From: Thermoplasmata archaeon
Lineage (GTDB): Archaea > Thermoplasmatota > Thermoplasmata > Thermoplasmatales > Thermoplasmataceae
Reading direction: 5' to 3'
Assembly (NCBI GenBank): GCA_021797735.1
Contig: JAJZZE010000045.1
Coordinates: forward strand, 1 to 64,000
Length of the DNA: 64,000 nucleotides
Under the pieces are notes generated by a model. It worked only from the letters and a program-made list of their open reading frames with translations. It ran no database searches and was not told the DNA's origin. The position numbers and the translations under genes are program-made. Of this stretch, positions 62,248 through 64,000 are shown in pieces. How positions within the stretch are numbered: the first letter of the stretch is position 1; every line of letters begins with the position of its first letter.

Positions 62248-62670
62248 ATGGCAACAAGTAGTATAGAAGTGATAAATGTAAAAAATAGAGTATATGTAAA
62301 GATAGATGAATTAGCAAGAGCTATAAGTAATGGTTTGAGTTTGCAGGATCGGAAGATGGGATCGGAAGAATCAGAATCGTCAGCGGAGCATATTATTAAT
62401 TTCTTTGGTTATAGTACAAGGGTTATTGATAACATGCTTGAGCCGGAAGACCGCGATGTTTTTTATACAATGGAGGACCTTGGAATACTGGAAACAGAGA
62501 GGGAAGAAACAACGCTATTCGATGGCAGAGAGTGGCGCATTCATTACTGGCTTTTAAATACAAACAGGGTTGTTGAACTGTCAGAAATGAATATCAGCAA
62601 CAATAGCAAAACAGATTCAACCTTTGATATTTATAATGAAATTCCTGATGATTACTGGAAAGTTAATTAA
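62248..62670 (+). CDS. hypothetical conserved protein (DUF6015-like)
   Basis: 140-aa ORF with SD-like taaggtgac upstream. Confidence 0.6.
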   Translation: MATSSIEVINVKNRVYVKIDELARAISNGLSLQDRKMGSEESESSAEHIINFFGYSTRVIDNMLEPEDRDVFYTMEDLGILETEREETTLFDGREWRIHYWLLNTNRVVELSEMNISNNSKTDSTFDIYNEIPDDYWKVN

Positions 62671-62690
62671 ATATAATTCAATCTGAAAAC

Positions 62691-64000
62691 ATGCATATAG
62701 CGATATTAGATAGGGAAAAATGTCATCCGAAAAAATGTAACCATGAGTGCAGATATTACTGTCCTCCTGTAAGAAATGGAACCGGAACAATAGAATTTCC
62801 AGAAAATGAGGATTTTCCGGTAATTACAGAATCCCTATGCATAGGCTGTGGTATATGCGTAAGGAGATGCCCATTTGATGCAATAAAAATAGTGAGCATA
62901 CCTGACGAACTTAATAAAAACATCCTACACCAGTACGGTATAGATTCATTTAGATTATATTCCCTGCCGGAACTTTCAAAGGGAAGGGTGAATGCACTTC
63001 TTGGTCAGAATGCCCTTGGCAAAACAACAACGATGAATATATTATCAGGCGTTGTTATACCGAATTTCGGTAATCTGGATAAAAAGGATGATAGGGATTA
63101 TGTAATAGAAAAATTCTCAAAGAGTGTAATGGGACAGTATTTTAAAGATTTATATAACGGTGATAAAAAGGCTGTTTTAAAAAATCAATATGTTGATTTA
63201 ATACCGAGGGTTGCAAGGGGCAGTGTAAAAAATATATTAAAAAATAATGATAATGGCAATATAGATTATATAATATCAGAACTGTCCATGGAGGCATCAC
63301 TTAACAGGGATATAAAAGAACTATCTGGCGGTGAATTACAGAAGCTTGCAATAGCAATGACGTTGATAAAGGATGCAGATATATATCTATTTGATGAGGC
63401 ATCTTCATACCTCGATATAAATGAAAGAATAAAAATTTCGAATATTATAAAAAAACTATCAAAAGATAAAATAGTAATGGTAGTAGAACACGATCTGGCT
63501 ATAATGGATAAAATGGCAGATCAGGTTAATCTGGTTTACGGTAGCCCTGGTGCTTATGGTGTTATTACCCATGAGAAATCAACGAATAAGGCCATAAATG
63601 CATTTCTTTCAGGGTATTTGAGGGAAGAAAATGTAAGGATACGGCCAAATTCAATAGATTTTAATATAAAATCGTCAAAAAGAACAACAGTAACAACAGA
63701 GATAACATCATGGACTAAAATGACAAAACATTTTGAAGGATTCGATTTAAACATTAATGGAGGCAAGATAAACAGGGAGGAAATTATAGGTGTTCTGGGC
63801 CAGAACGCTCTCGGCAAAACCACATTTGTAAAAATGTTATCCGGGGTTATAAAACCTGATTCAGGTTCAGTAGAAAACGAATTAAAAATTGCATATAAAC
63901 CGCAGTATATCTCATCAGACTTTGATGGCACTGTATACGAAATGTTTTCAAATGCACTGAAGGAGAAAATGGAGGATGTTTTTACAAAAAATGAAGTAAT
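62691..64000 (+). CDS. ABCE1/RLI ribosome-recycling ATPase (partial, runs off the window)
   Basis: MHIAILDREKCHPKKCNHECRYYCPPVRNG, LCIGCGICVRRCPFDAIKI, two P-loops GQNALGKTT, ELSGGELQKLAIAMTL, VVEHDLAIMDKMAD. Confidence 0.95.
   Translation, partial: MHIAILDREKCHPKKCNHECRYYCPPVRNGTGTIEFPENEDFPVITESLCIGCGICVRRCPFDAIKIVSIPDELNKNILHQYGIDSFRLYSLPELSKGRVNALLGQNALGKTTTMNILSGVVIPNFGNLDKKDDRDYVIEKFSKSVMGQYFKDLYNGDKKAVLKNQYVDLIPRVARGSVKNILKNNDNGNIDYIISELSMEASLNRDIKELSGGELQKLAIAMTLIKDADIYLFDEASSYLDINERIKISNIIKKLSKDKIVMVVEHDLAIMDKMADQVNLVYGSPGAYGVITHEKSTNKAINAFLSGYLREENVRIRPNSIDFNIKSSKRTTVTTEITSWTKMTKHFEGFDLNINGGKINREEIIGVLGQNALGKTTFVKMLSGVIKPDSGSVENELKIAYKPQYISSDFDGTVYEMFSNALKEKMEDVFTKNEV

Overview
This 64-kb AT-rich window is archaeal and most likely from the order Thermoplasmatales. 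The supporting evidence is an A-type ATPase operon with an intein in subunit A, archaeal IPK/IDI2 lipid genes, geranylgeranyl reductase, ABCE1, and TATA-box or leaderless promoters. Housekeeping content: gcvT, tRNA-Ala(TGC), IPK, IDI-2, a ZPR1-like gene, the A-ATPase operon K-E-C-F-A(intein)-B-D-[35-aa ORF]-H-I, an enolase-superfamily sugar-acid dehydratase, thiI with a rhodanese domain, Ogg-type glycosylase, SOD, a transsulfuration enzyme, homoserine kinase, MFS/DMT transporters, a SNF2 + SWIM pair, a complete 2-oxoacid dehydrogenase (E1a/E1b/E2/E3) cluster with lipA and lipB, a DHPS-like gene, and a truncated ABCE1 at the right edge. Accessory content: three TA-like or HEPN cassettes (a HEPN three-gene cassette, MNT/HEPN and AbiE-like), a decayed group II intron with RT pseudogene plus a second 5'-fragment copy about 18 kb away, two short elements with TIRs and matching 8-9 bp target duplications, an IS4-superfamily transposase, and a DUF488 gene with a broken partner. 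The most unusual signals are: (i) a 69-bp perfect inverted repeat flanking gcvT that carries the promoter, RBS and first 7 codons; (ii) a translationally coupled 35-aa single-TM ORF inside the A-ATPase operon; (iii) the archaeal group II intron and its relic; (iv) a large secreted protein with a (TA)n tract in its promoter region; and (v) a putative PD-(D/E)XK protein next to Ogg. All calls come from reading the sequence and ORF track. No searches were run.
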